Source: Oscillospiraceae bacterium
GTDB taxonomy: Bacteria > Bacillota > Clostridia > Oscillospirales > Oscillospiraceae
Direction of reading: 5' to 3'
DNA: 39,257 nucleotides
Assembly (NCBI GenBank): GCA_022794215.1
Contig: JAAWEH010000008.1
Location: forward strand, 1 to 39,257
Below, in pieces: positions 17,106 through 25,399 of this stretch. The position numbers and the translations under genes were made by a program. Each line of letters opens with the position of its first letter. The first letter of the stretch is position 1. A model generated the notes under the pieces. It did no database searches, was not told the DNA's origin, and was given only the letters and a program-made list of their open reading frames with translations.

Positions 17106-18119
17106 TTACTGACCGAACTCCTTCGCCACGTCCTTCAGCATCTCCCGGATGGGCAGCTCATAGGGGCAGCGCTCCTCACATTTACCGCAGCCGATACAAT
17201 CGGAGGCGTGCTTAGCCAGGGCCTTGTAGCGGGCCTTAGCCCAGTCGGACAAGTCGTATTTGCGCAGATAGTTTACCATCAGGAAGTTGGAGGGAATATC
17301 GATGCCCACGGTGCAGGGGGCACAGTATCCGCACCGGCGGCAGAAATGGCTGCCCAGCTCCCGGCGGATGGCCTCGCACCGGCCCAGCTCCTCCCCGGTC
17401 AGCTCTCCCAGCTCCTCGGCGGCGGCAGCGTTGCGCTCCACTTCCTCCGCGCTTCCCATACCCGGAATGGAGATGTCCATAACCCCGGAGGCGGCCACAA
17501 ACCGCAGGGCCAGATGCCAATCATCCAGGTTCCCTCCGGCCAGGGGCTTCATGGCAATGGTGCCCAGGCCCTTGGCCCGAGCCTGGGCCAGCACTTCTTG
17601 ACCGTGGGTCTCCACGATATTATAGGGAAACATGACGGTCTCCAGCCTGTCGCTGTATTCCTCCACCGCTTTTTTCAGTGCGTCCACACTGTGGAAGGTG
17701 GCCCCAATGTGGCCCACCTTTCCCGCCTGTTTCGCTTCAGCCAGGGCCTCATACGCCCCACCGGGGCCAAAGACCCGCTCGAAGTCCTTCAGAGGAAGAT
17801 TGTGGATCTGGTAAAGATCAATATGATCGGTGCGCAGGTTATGAAGGCTGGTTTCTATGTCCTTTTTCATATTCTCGTAATCCCGAGACATGGACTTGGT
17901 GGCCAGGAGGAACTTGTCCCGGCGGCCCTCCAGCGCCGCGCCCAGGTACTCCTCGGAGACGGTGTACCCCCGGGCGGTGTCAATGTAATTCATACCGTGC
18001 TTTTCCAAAGCATCCACCACCGCCACAGTATTGGCGGCGTCAGCGCGCTGGATCGGGATCCCGCCAAAGGATACCGCGGCGCATTTGAGGCCGGTCTTGC
18101 CCAGGGATACGTATTTCAT
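17106..18119 (-). CDS. Aldo/keto reductase with C-terminal 4Fe-4S domain
   Basis: A 337-residue oxidoreductase. The N-terminal TIM barrel has the AKR residues D47 and Y52 (NYIDTARGYTVSEEYLG), Lys in LLATKSMSRDYENM and His in DLYQIHNLPL. The C-terminus adds Cys-rich segments: HFCRRCGYCAPCTVGIDIP and a ferredoxin-type CIGCGKCEERCPYELPI. This places it in the clostridial group of AKRs with iron-sulfur clusters, whose substrates are mostly unknown. ATG 18119 (MKYVSLGKTG) with AAGGAG 9 nt upstream is preferred. The frame extends to 18221 but that would overlap uvrB and lacks a ribosome site. Confidence 0.9.
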   Translation of the reverse strand: MKYVSLGKTGLKCAAVSFGGIPIQRADAANTVAVVDALEKHGMNYIDTARGYTVSEEYLGAALEGRRDKFLLATKSMSRDYENMKKDIETSLHNLRTDHIDLYQIHNLPLKDFERVFGPGGAYEALAEAKQAGKVGHIGATFHSVDALKKAVEEYSDRLETVMFPYNIVETHGQEVLAQARAKGLGTIAMKPLAGGNLDDWHLALRFVAASGVMDISIPGMGSAEEVERNAAAAEELGELTGEELGRCEAIRRELGSHFCRRCGYCAPCTVGIDIPSNFLMVNYLRKYDLSDWAKARYKALAKHASDCIGCGKCEERCPYELPIREMLKDVAKEFGQ

Positions 18120-18217
18120 GGTTTCATGTCTCCTTTTTCCGGTAGAAAATATTTCTCTGTTTCCCATCTGGGGAGAGGGCCTCTGCCATGCCCATTTCGG
18201 CGCTCTCCCCTTCTCCC

Positions 18218-20185
18218 TCATTTTCCCCGCAGCTCAATAATGCGGTCACGAAGAACGGCAGCATACTCAAACTCCAGCCGCTTGGAGGCCTCCCGCATTT
18301 CTTTTTCCAGCTTTTCCACGGCGGCGTCCAGCTCCCGCTTGGTCATGTTGTTCTTCAGGCGCACCGCATGCTCGGCTTCCTCTTCGCCGTGGGACAGATC
18401 CACCAGCTCCCGAACGCTCTTGATGATGGTCTTGGGAACGATGCCGTTGGCCTCGTTGTAAGCATTCTGTTTCTCCCGGCGGCGCTGAGTCTCTCCGATC
18501 GCCGCCATCATGGAGGGGGTCATCTTGTCAGCATACATGATGACCAAACCCTGGGCGTTTCGGGCGGCGCGGCCAATGGTCTGGATGAGAGAGGTCTCGC
18601 TTCTGAGGAAGCCCTCCTTATCCGCATCCAGAATGGCCACCAGGCTCACCTCGGGCAGATCCAATCCCTCCCGGAGAAGGTTAATGCCCACCAGCACATC
18701 GTAGGTGCCCAGCCGCAGATCCCGGATGATCTCCTGACGCTCGATGGTGTCCACATCGTGGTGCATATATTGAACCTTGATGCCCGCGTTTTTCAGGTAG
18801 GCGGTCAAGTCCTCTGCCATCTTTTTGGTCAGGGTGGTAACCAGCACCCGCTCGTTCCGGGCGGTGCGGTCATTGATCTCCCCCATAAGGTCGTCGATCT
18901 GTCCCTCCACGGGGCGTACGTCCACTTTCGGATCCAAAAGTCCTGTGGGTCGGATCACCTGCTCCACGATCTGTCCCGAGCGGCTGCGCTCATACTCGGC
19001 GGGGGTGGCGGAGACGTAAATGACCTGGTTCAATCGCTCCTCAAACTCCTCAAATTTCAGGGGACGGTTATCAAAAGCGCAGGGCAGCCGGAACCCGTAA
19101 TCCACCAGGGTGGTCTTCCGCGCTTTGTCTCCGTTATACATAGCGTGAACCTGGGGCAGCGTCACATGGCTTTCGTCGATAAAAAGCAGAAAATCTTTGG
19201 GAAAGTAGTCGATAAGGGTCATGGGGGCGGAGCCCACCGGCCTGCCCGAGATGACCCGGGAATAGTTCTCAATGCCCGAGCAGAATCCCAGCTCCTGGAG
19301 CATCTCCACATCGTACATCGTGCGCTGCTTGAGGCGTTGGGCCTCCACCAGCATGTTGTTCTGCTCGAAGTAGGCCACCCGCTCCTCCAGTTCCTTATAG
19401 ATCTCCTGGATGGCTCGGGCCATCTTATCCCGGGGGGTAATATAGTGGCTGGCGGGGTAGATGGGGATGTGCTCCAGCCGGCGGATCACCGCCCCGGAGA
19501 CCACGTTGATCTCGCTCAAACGGTCGATCTCATCCCCAAAGAACTCCACCCGGATGGCCGTATCCCGCCAGTAGGCGGGCCAGACCTCGATGGTGTCCCC
19601 CCGAACCCGGAACATATTGCGCTCAAAGGCGATGTCGTTGCGCTCGTAGCGATCCTCCACCAGCCGGCGCATGAGCTCCTCCCGCTTCATCTCCTCTCCC
19701 ACCCGGAGGGCGATCATCATATGGGCATAGTCGTCGGGCTCACCCAGGCCGTAGATGCAGGAGACGGAGGAGACCACGATCACGTCCCGCCGCTCGATCA
19801 GGGAGGCGGTGGCGCTGAGCCGCAGCCGGTCGATTTCGTCGTTCACCGAGGAGTCTTTCTCGATGAAGGTGTCGGTATGGGGAATGTAGGCCTCAGGCTG
19901 GTAATAGTCGTAGTAGGAGACAAAATACTCCACGGCGTTGTTGGGGAAGAACTCTTTAAATTCAGCGCAGAGCTGGGCGGCCAGGGTCTTGTTGTGGGCC
20001 AGCACCAAAGTGGGCCGCTGGACCTTCTCGATGACCTTAGCCATGGTGAAGGTCTTACCGGAACCGGTAACACCCAAAAGGGTCTGCTCACTCAGGCCAT
20101 TTTCCACCCCCGCGGCCAACGCTTCAATGGCCTGGGGCTGGTCGCCGGAGGGCTTAAAGGGGCTGACCACCTGGAATTCAGGCAT
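18218..20185 (-). CDS. uvrB: Excinuclease ABC subunit B
   Basis: A 655-residue UvrB, the helicase-like protein that verifies damage and recruits UvrC. Walker [15 protein letters not shown] is at 38-51. The beta-hairpin region [20 protein letters not shown] follows, then helicase motifs such as [21 protein letters not shown] and [20 protein letters not shown]. The C-terminal UVR helices that contact UvrC close the protein. Length is standard. Ribosome site GAGGTG. It is preceded by a consensus promoter overlapped by a LexA box, so it should be SOS-inducible. The downstream AKR, TfoX-DUF3788 and uvrA genes run the same way and may share this control in part. Confidence 0.97.
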   Translation of the reverse strand: MPEFQVVSPFKPSGDQPQAIEALAAGVENGLSEQTLLGVTGSGKTFTMAKVIEKVQRPTLVLAHNKTLAAQLCAEFKEFFPNNAVEYFVSYYDYYQPEAYIPHTDTFIEKDSSVNDEIDRLRLSATASLIERRDVIVVSSVSCIYGLGEPDDYAHMMIALRVGEEMKREELMRRLVEDRYERNDIAFERNMFRVRGDTIEVWPAYWRDTAIRVEFFGDEIDRLSEINVVSGAVIRRLEHIPIYPASHYITPRDKMARAIQEIYKELEERVAYFEQNNMLVEAQRLKQRTMYDVEMLQELGFCSGIENYSRVISGRPVGSAPMTLIDYFPKDFLLFIDESHVTLPQVHAMYNGDKARKTTLVDYGFRLPCAFDNRPLKFEEFEERLNQVIYVSATPAEYERSRSGQIVEQVIRPTGLLDPKVDVRPVEGQIDDLMGEINDRTARNERVLVTTLTKKMAEDLTAYLKNAGIKVQYMHHDVDTIERQEIIRDLRLGTYDVLVGINLLREGLDLPEVSLVAILDADKEGFLRSETSLIQTIGRAARNAQGLVIMYADKMTPSMMAAIGETQRRREKQNAYNEANGIVPKTIIKSVRELVDLSHGEEEAEHAVRLKNNMTKRELDAAVEKLEKEMREASKRLEFEYAAVLRDRIIELRGK

Positions 20186-20260
20186 GGGGACACCTCATTT
20201 CGTTCTCCTGATTATACAAAGGCTTTGCAAGGGTATTTTTGCTCCCTCTCTATCCCGCAG

Positions 20261-20277
20261 CCGTGCAAAACGCACGG
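20261..20277. other. Hairpin in the uvrB leader
   Basis: CCGTGC-N5-GCACGG, a six-bp stem inside the untranslated leader between the uvrB start point and its ribosome site. No T-run follows, so it is not a normal terminator. A role in mRNA stability is possible but unsupported. Confidence 0.35.
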
Positions 20278-20295
20278 GGCATAAGTCCTGCGGCA

Positions 20296-20324
20296 ATTAT
20301 AGCAAAACATTTGTTCTATTGCAA
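20296..20324 (-). promoter_or_regulatory. Sigma-A promoter of uvrB
   Basis: On the minus strand TTGCAA (20319-20324), a 17-bp spacer and TATAAT (20296-20301). The spacer contains a full LexA box. Confidence 0.85.
20305..20316 (-). promoter_or_regulatory. lexA box: LexA (SOS) box 1 in the uvrB promoter
   Basis: On the minus strand GAACAAATGTTT. It fits the Bacillus-type SOS consensus GAACRNRYGTTY at every position, and it lies between the -35 and -10, the classic repressing position. Confidence 0.8.
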
Positions 20325-20331
20325 TAGAAAT

Positions 20332-20345
20332 CGAACAAATTTTCG
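20332..20345 (+). promoter_or_regulatory. lexA box: Possible second LexA box, imperfect
   Basis: CGAACAAATTTTCG differs from the SOS consensus at one core base (T for G in GTT). It lies just upstream of the -35 of uvrB, about 28 bp from box 1, so two LexA dimers could bind. Confidence 0.5.
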
Positions 20346-20354
20346 TCTATTTCC

Positions 20355-21026
20355 TCAAAAAGAAAGTCCGCTGTCACGAAGAGAGACCGCATCGTCATCG
20401 GAAAAAATCAGATGATCCACCAGGGTCACTCCCACATTGGAAAGCACCTTGGCCAGATGCTGGGTGGTCAGCTTGTCCTCCACCGAGGGCAGGGCCAAAC
20501 CGGAAACATGGTTGTGAGCCAGCACTGCCTGCACCGCGTTTAGGGACAGGGCTGCTTCCACCACGCCCCGGGTGGTCACCTCGGCAGCGTTTACGCTTCC
20601 CTCTCCCATCAACCGGATGCCCAGGTTCTTTCCCTTTCCGTCCATACACAAAAGGCATACCCGCTCCACCCGCGCCCCGAAAAAGTAGGGCTGAAGGATC
20701 CGCCGGGCAGCTTTGGTGCCGTTCACGATCTCTTCCACGCTGGTTCGGCTGTTAAGGTAGCGGCCCGAAAGCTCCTTAGCGGCTTTCAGGAGGGTAATGG
20801 CGTGATCCCCCACCCCCGGCACTTTCCGCAGCTCCTCCACCCGGGCGTCCAGAACCCCTGACAGGGATCCGAACCGCTCCATCAAAATATGAGCGGTGGG
20901 GTTGGTGTCTCTTCTTGGCGCAGCGTAAAAAAGCAGCAGTTCCAGCAATTTGTGATCCGGAAAGGAATCCGGGCGAGCCAAAAACTCCTCCTTGAAGCGT
21001 TGGCGGTGGCCGTCGTGGATGGACAT
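20355..21026 (-). CDS. radC: RadC/YeeS-type JAMM-domain protein
   Basis: A 223-residue RadC-family protein. A helix-hairpin-helix-like N-terminal part (RVEELRKVPGVGDHAITLLK, near 60-80) precedes the JAMM/MPN metal-binding fold. The JAMM signature is AVLAHNHVSGLALPSVEDKLTT, in which the usual HNHPSG reads HNHVSG; the metal-binding His pair and Asp are kept. The family is named for DNA repair, but direct evidence for such a role is weak. Own promoter (TTGTAA-17-TATAAT). Followed by the SOS-controlled uvrB promoter, not by a clear terminator. Confidence 0.92.
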   Translation of the reverse strand: MSIHDGHRQRFKEEFLARPDSFPDHKLLELLLFYAAPRRDTNPTAHILMERFGSLSGVLDARVEELRKVPGVGDHAITLLKAAKELSGRYLNSRTSVEEIVNGTKAARRILQPYFFGARVERVCLLCMDGKGKNLGIRLMGEGSVNAAEVTTRGVVEAALSLNAVQAVLAHNHVSGLALPSVEDKLTTQHLAKVLSNVGVTLVDHLIFSDDDAVSLRDSGLSF

Positions 21027-21066
21027 TCCGTCTCCCTCTTTCTCTCTTGGAATTTGGAATCGAAAT

Positions 21067-21095
21067 ATTATATCATTCTTTCCATGGCCTTACAA
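21067..21095 (-). promoter_or_regulatory. Sigma-A promoter of radC
   Basis: On the minus strand TTGTAA (21090-21095), 17-bp spacer, TATAAT (21067-21072), about 35-40 nt upstream of the start codon. Confidence 0.75.
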
Positions 21096-21130
21096 GTACG
21101 AACCGCCCGGAAAATCTTCTTCCCCCACGC

Positions 21131-21173
21131 AAAAAACAGAGCCCTTCGCCGATGTTTTTCGGCAAAAGGCTCT
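21131..21173 (-). terminator. Terminator after the vanW-like pseudogene
   Basis: On the minus strand AGAGCC ... GCCGA pairs with TCGGC ... GGGCTCT around a small loop and a few unpaired bases, and is followed by a run of six T. It starts at the stop codon of the decayed gene. Confidence 0.65.
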
Positions 21174-21820
21174 CTATTCCCCCATCCTGTCCCGCATCTC
21201 AAGTCCTTCCGTATTATATAAGATCCTGGCGTGGTTCTCCCGGAGGAGCGCCCGCTCCACCCGGTTCCCGGCGGCCGGTTCGATGGCCTCCCTCCAGACC
21301 TTTCCCACCCGGTAGACCTCCCCGCCCTCCCGGACAAAGTCCTCCCCCTCGGTGCAAATGTGGTATTTATACCGCTGGGGGCGATCGGAACGGAGCTCGC
21401 CCCGGAGGTATTCCCCGTCTACCCACACGAGAAGCTGATAAAGGGCCTGGGTGTCGTTGCGGAAGCGGTAGTCCAGATAATTATAGTAGATGGAAGTCCC
21501 TGTGCCGAAAGGGATCTGCCGGTTGAAGTCGGGAAAAAGATCCACCTTGTCGTGATGGTGATGCTCCACAATGGTCAGGGGGTGTGGAGCACCATCCAGT
21601 GGATCAGGTTGGTGAACTGGCACATGCCGCCCCCATTTCCCCACCGGCGACAAATGAGGGAGCTGTGCCGGATCAGGCAGACGGGCAGAGACTCAGGAGC
21701 CTTCTCCCGGGCAAATTTCTGACGGGAAACGGCATCTCTCACCCATCTCAGGGCCCGCTCTTTCCCGGTGGAGAGCCGGTAGCCCCAAGGCCCCAACTGA
21801 CACAACAATATCCGCGGCAT
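21174..21820 (-). pseudogene. VanW-family protein, internally deleted and frameshifted
   Basis: Two abutting minus-strand frames make one VanW-like protein. The first starts at ATG 21820 with a strong AAAGGAGG site and reads to MCQFTNLIHWMVLHTP, where it stops. The other frame continues exactly where VanW proteins do: LTIVEHHHHDKVDLFPDFN, then FGTGTSIYYNYLDYRFRNDT. A sixth C in the run at 21578-21582 (5 G on the plus strand) would restore the frame. In addition, about 60 residues usually found between the first RHSSL-like block and GGGMCQ are absent: LICRR runs straight into WGNGGGMCQ (near 21641-21650). The VanW family has no established reaction. Two independent lesions argue for a dead gene rather than a read error alone. 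Confidence 0.75.
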
Positions 21821-21956
21821 GGGATCCCCTCCTTTCCCCCCCTCTGGACAACAACCGCCTCATTACAAAAGATCACAGAAAGGTAACAAGGGGATCGCCT
21901 CACCTTTTTTCCCCCCCATACGTAGAATGAAATGACACGGGCGGGAGGGATGGCCC

Positions 21957-22373
21957 ATGGAGGAACGTGATGAGTTAAAACAAGAGTTGGGAATGCTGAA
22001 CGTGTCGCTGACATTTCTTCTCCTTATCCTCTTCGCCGTGTTCCTCTCTCTTTGGTCAGCTCTGATCCAGCGCAAAGAGTTAGAGCTGGCTATAGAGGGG
22101 AAAGAACCTTCCCAGACCCCCCCGGTCTATTTTCTCCGGCAGGCCGGTTCTGCCATTACTGTAGGGTGCCTGGGGTTCTTCCTCTGTCTGGCCCTGGAAA
22201 CCCGCGCCAAGGCCCAGGCCGAAGGGAAACCGGCAGCCAAACGGTCGGCTCAAACCAATGTACTGGCCTCCCTCCTGGTTCTGCTGGCCGCTATATTGCG
22301 GCTGAAGGATCTGCAGATGACCCAGGAGCAGACCCAGACCCCCCTGCTGGAGGAGACTACCCTGCCCGACTGA
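21957..22373 (+). CDS. Hypothetical membrane protein upstream of cwlJ-like gene
   Basis: A 138-residue protein with three likely membrane helices (about 15-38, 64-82 and 100-117). It has a short charged N-terminus (MEERDELKQELGML) and a soluble Glu/Thr-rich tail. GGGAGGGA precedes the ATG. No family recognised. It is 22 nt ahead of the cell-wall hydrolase gene and in the same direction, so a role in sporulation or germination is a reasonable but unproved guess. The sequence before it has CATACGTAG, which vaguely resembles a mother-cell sigma factor -10. Confidence 0.65.
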   Translation: MEERDELKQELGMLNVSLTFLLLILFAVFLSLWSALIQRKELELAIEGKEPSQTPPVYFLRQAGSAITVGCLGFFLCLALETRAKAQAEGKPAAKRSAQTNVLASLLVLLAAILRLKDLQMTQEQTQTPLLEETTLPD

Positions 22374-22395
22374 CCACAGGCAAAGGAGTGAGACA

Positions 22396-22830
22396 ATGGC
22401 ATATTCCGACTTGGAACTGCTGGCCCGCATTATTAAATGCGAGGCCGGGGGCGAAGGGGAAAACGGGATGAAGGCAGTGGCCAGCGTGGTCATGAACCGT
22501 GTGAACGTTACATACGGCGAATACTCCCGCTACAAGACCGTCCGGGAGGTGGTGTTCCAACCCCGGCAATTTGTCTGCGCCATGGAGACAGTAGGGGGCG
22601 AATACAATGCCCAGAATATTTACAATATGTCTCTGGAGCAAGTCCACTGGGACATTGCGGAATGGGCAATGGCCGGCAACCGACTGACCAACCTGGGCAC
22701 TGCCCTCTGGTTTTTTAACCCCTATAGCCCCGAGTGCAGACCTAATTTCCCCACCAAGGTGGGCGTCTTTGTCATCCGCATCGGCGACCACTGCTTTTAT
22801 AACCCCACCGACGCTTATGCCGATACATGA
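22396..22830 (+). CDS. cwlJ: CwlJ/SleB-family spore cortex-lytic hydrolase
   Basis: A 144-residue protein that is essentially one Hydrolase_2 (SleB/CwlJ) domain, the lysozyme-like fold that cuts spore cortex muramic-delta-lactam peptidoglycan during germination. Visible are the catalytic-glutamate region LARIIKCEAGGEGENGMKAV (Glu16), VVMNRV, the QPRQFVC motif and the C-terminal ALWFFNP...IGDHCFYNP. There is no signal peptide and no SPOR/LysM repeat, as in CwlJ rather than SleB. CwlJ is made in the mother cell and held in the coat. The next gene encodes a GerQ-like protein, the partner needed by CwlJ in Bacillus, which supports the CwlJ assignment. Confidence 0.88.
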   Translation: MAYSDLELLARIIKCEAGGEGENGMKAVASVVMNRVNVTYGEYSRYKTVREVVFQPRQFVCAMETVGGEYNAQNIYNMSLEQVHWDIAEWAMAGNRLTNLGTALWFFNPYSPECRPNFPTKVGVFVIRIGDHCFYNPTDAYADT

Positions 22831-22858
22831 CAATTGTTTTTAGGAGGCTATGATCAAT

Positions 22859-23335
22859 ATGGCAAGACTTTATCCCAGCGCTGCTCAGGCTGTCACCTAC
22901 AGCACCGCTGATATGGCCGGCAGGAGCGACGCCGGCATCAACACTCCCCCGGAGCAAAACTTCAACACCCCTGCCATGGCAGGCTCTATGCAGCAATTTT
23001 TGCAGGACAATCTGGGGGAGTATGTGGTCGTAGAGTTCCTGATCGGAACCCAGACCATGACCCAGAAGGCCGGAGTTCTTTACGCCGTAGGCAGCAGTGT
23101 GCTCACCCTTTATGATGAGGTGAGTCAGACCTTTGTGACCTGCGACATCTTCTCCGTGAAATTTGTCACCTTCTTTTTGCCCGGTCACCGTCCCTGGCAG
23201 GCCAATCACCCCCTCTTTCCCACCAACGGGATGTATGGCGTAGCTGCCCAAACTGCGAAACAGACCGCTGCCCCTATCCCCATGGGCGGCTGTATGGGCG
23301 GCAACTGCGGCGGCTTTTCCAGCTCCATGGCATAA
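22859..23335 (+). CDS. gerQ: GerQ-like spore coat protein
   Basis: A 158-residue protein. The central segment (about 40-110: MQQFLQDNLGEYVVVEFLIG, then KAGVLYAVGSSVLTLYDEVS and DIFSVKFVTFF) resembles the GerQ core of Bacillus coat proteins. It is flanked by a low-complexity N-terminus and a Gly/Cys/Met-rich tail (PMGGCMGGNCGGFSSSMA). GerQ is required for CwlJ action in germination, and the two genes are adjacent here (28 nt from the cwlJ-like stop). I start at ATG 22859 because AGGAGG is only two nt from the other ATG at 22850 and eleven from this one; both remain possible. The assignment rests on pattern and context, not on a search. Confidence 0.7.
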   Translation: MARLYPSAAQAVTYSTADMAGRSDAGINTPPEQNFNTPAMAGSMQQFLQDNLGEYVVVEFLIGTQTMTQKAGVLYAVGSSVLTLYDEVSQTFVTCDIFSVKFVTFFLPGHRPWQANHPLFPTNGMYGVAAQTAKQTAAPIPMGGCMGGNCGGFSSSMA

Positions 23336-23361
23336 AAATTGCACCCAATCATAAAAGTAGC

Positions 23362-23403
23362 GGCAAGGCAGACCCTGCTGGTCTGCCTTGCCTTTCATTT
23401 TTT
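23362..23403 (+). terminator. Terminator of the cwlJ-gerQ-like unit
   Basis: Thirteen-bp stem GGCAAGGCAGACC/GGTCTGCCTTGCC with a 5-nt loop, then a T-rich tail (TTTCATTTTTT). Confidence 0.85.
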
Positions 23404-23504
23404 ATGCCCACTTACCGGCATCCTCTTTGTATTGGGCAGGAACAGCCCGCGCTCAGAGGGAAGATCCTTCGGAAAAGAAAGTTAAAATTTTATCAAAAAA
23501 GGGC

Positions 23505-23533
23505 TGGAAATCGAAAGCGACCTGTGTTATACT
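23505..23533 (+). promoter_or_regulatory. Probable pckA promoter
   Basis: TGGAAA (23505-23510), 17-bp spacer and TATACT (23528-23533) with an extended TG element just ahead. This leaves a leader of about 105 nt before pckA, in which I see no clear riboswitch fold. Confidence 0.65.
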
Positions 23534-23645
23534 TATACTGGGCCAGGATTCGAAGACTGATTCCCGGCCCCAAAAACAAAGCCGCTCCACATTATGCAGC
23601 AACGAACTTGCTGTGTAATGGAAACGGACACAAGGAGGAATATCT

Positions 23646-25250
23646 ATGGAAACCTATGGTCTGGAGAAGCTGGGAATTACCGATATCAAAGAAGTGATAT
23701 ACAATCCCAGCTATGAGCAGCTCTTTGAAGCAGAGATGGATCCCACTCTGGAGGGCTATGAGAAGGGTCAGCTAACTGAACTGGGCGCGATCAATGTAAT
23801 GACCGGCGTCTATACCGGCCGCTCCCCCAAGGACAAGTTCATCGTCATGGACGAGAACTCCAAGAACACTGTCTGGTGGACCTCCCCCGAATATAAAAAT
23901 GACAACAAACCCGCCTCCCAGGAGGCTTGGAGTGCCTGCAAGGAACTGGCTATCAAAGAGCTGTCCGGCAAGAAGCTCTATGTGGTGGACGCCTTCTGCG
24001 GCGCCAATAAGGATACCCGTATGGCCGTTCGGTTCATCATGGAGGTTGCCTGGCAGGCCCACTTCGTGAAGAACATGTTCATCCAGCCCACTGCCGAGGA
24101 GCTGGCTAACTTCAAGCCTGACTTTATCGTCTATAACGCCTCCAAGGCCAAGGTGGAGAACTACAAGGAGCTGGGCCTCAACTCCGAAACCGCCGTTGTC
24201 TTTAACATCACCAGCCGGGAGCAGGTTATCCTGAACACCTGGTACGGCGGCGAGATGAAAAAGGGCATGTTCTCCATGATGAACTATTACCTGCCCCTGA
24301 AGGGTATTGCCTCCATGCACTGCTCTGCCAACACCGATATGAACGGCGAGAATACCGCCATTTTCTTCGGTCTTTCCGGCACCGGCAAGACCACCCTCTC
24401 CACCGATCCCAAGCGGCTCCTCATCGGCGATGACGAGCACGGCTGGGATGACAACGGCGTATTTAACTTCGAGGGCGGCTGCTACGCCAAGGTCATCGAC
24501 CTGGACAAGGAGTCTGAGCCCGACATCTACAATGCTATCCGCCGGGATGCCCTGCTGGAGAACGTCACCGTGGATGCTAAGGGTAAAATTGACTTTACCG
24601 ACAAGTCCGTCACCGAGAATACCCGCGTCAGCTACCCCATCGACCACATCGAGAAGATCGTCCGTCCCGTCTCCGCCGCTCCCGCGGCCAAGAACGTAAT
24701 CTTTCTCTCTGCCGACGCCTTCGGCGTGCTGCCCCCGGTGTCCATCCTGACTCCTGAGCAGACCAAGTACTACTTCCTCTCCGGCTTCACCGCTAAGCTG
24801 GCCGGCACCGAACGGGGCATCACCGAGCCCACCCCCACCTTCTCCGCCTGCTTCGGTCAGGCCTTCCTGGAGCTGCACCCCACCAAGTACGCCGAGGAGC
24901 TGGTAAAGAAGATGGAGAAGTCCGGCGCCAAGGCCTACTTGGTAAACACCGGCTGGAACGGCACCGGCAAGCGGATCTCCATCAAGGATACCCGGGGCAT
25001 CATCGACGCCATCCTGGACGGTTCCATCGCCAAGGCGGAGACCAAGACCATCCCCCACTTCAACTTTGCCGTGCCCACCGCTCTGCCCGGCGTGGATCCC
25101 GCCATCCTGGATCCCCGGGACACCTACGCCGACCCCGCCCAATGGGAGGAGAAGGCCAAGGATCTGGCGGGCCGGTTTGTCAAGAACTTTGCCAAGTACA
25201 CCACCAACGAGGCCGGCAAGGCCCTGGTGGAGGCTGGCCCCTCGGTGTAA
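23646..25250 (+). CDS. pckA: Phosphoenolpyruvate carboxykinase (ATP)
   Basis: A 534-residue ATP-dependent PEP carboxykinase, which interconverts oxaloacetate + ATP and PEP + CO2 + ADP. Visible motifs: [14 protein letters not shown] (substrate-binding Arg), HCSANTDM, the kinase P-loop [31 protein letters not shown] (metal-binding Asp and lid), and the late [11 protein letters not shown]. Full length; ribosome site AAGGAGG. In gut clostridia it often works in the PEP-carboxylating, ATP-yielding direction. It sits just ahead of an oxaloacetate decarboxylase operon acting on the same oxaloacetate pool, so a joint role in PEP-oxaloacetate-pyruvate flux is likely. Confidence 0.97.
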   Translation: METYGLEKLGITDIKEVIYNPSYEQLFEAEMDPTLEGYEKGQLTELGAINVMTGVYTGRSPKDKFIVMDENSKNTVWWTSPEYKNDNKPASQEAWSACKELAIKELSGKKLYVVDAFCGANKDTRMAVRFIMEVAWQAHFVKNMFIQPTAEELANFKPDFIVYNASKAKVENYKELGLNSETAVVFNITSREQVILNTWYGGEMKKGMFSMMNYYLPLKGIASMHCSANTDMNGENTAIFFGLSGTGKTTLSTDPKRLLIGDDEHGWDDNGVFNFEGGCYAKVIDLDKESEPDIYNAIRRDALLENVTVDAKGKIDFTDKSVTENTRVSYPIDHIEKIVRPVSAAPAAKNVIFLSADAFGVLPPVSILTPEQTKYYFLSGFTAKLAGTERGITEPTPTFSACFGQAFLELHPTKYAEELVKKMEKSGAKAYLVNTGWNGTGKRISIKDTRGIIDAILDGSIAKAETKTIPHFNFAVPTALPGVDPAILDPRDTYADPAQWEEKAKDLAGRFVKNFAKYTTNEAGKALVEAGPSV

Positions 25251-25316
25251 CAAAGTCCGCTGCGCTTCGCTTCCGCCTGCGGCGAAAGCTGGGCTGCGCT
25301 CCCTTGTTCCACCTCT

Positions 25317-25350
25317 CCCCACACAGGCCGCCACAGCGGCCTGTGTGGGG
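25317..25350. terminator. Strong hairpin between pckA and oadA, no T-run
   Basis: Fifteen-bp perfect stem (25317-25331 with 25336-25350) and a 4-nt loop. The following bases are TTCCCC, so intrinsic termination would be inefficient; partial attenuation or mRNA processing is possible. The 60 nt before it also contain complementary short runs (TTCGC...GCGAA). Confidence 0.5.
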
Positions 25351-25399
25351 TTCCCCAAAGTAAATTGGATCGAGAGAAATATGGAGGTGCTTCCATTTA

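Noticed and set aside
18188-20284. Long plus-strand open frame opposite uvrB
   Set aside because: Same reason: antisense shadow of a certain gene.
21900-21956. Mother-cell sigma promoter (CATACGTAG) ahead of the cwlJ unit
   Set aside because: The spacing to an AC-type -35 is too short; only a hint.
23772-25358. Long minus-strand open frame opposite pckA
   Set aside because: Shadow; product is Gly/Val/Leu-rich without domains.
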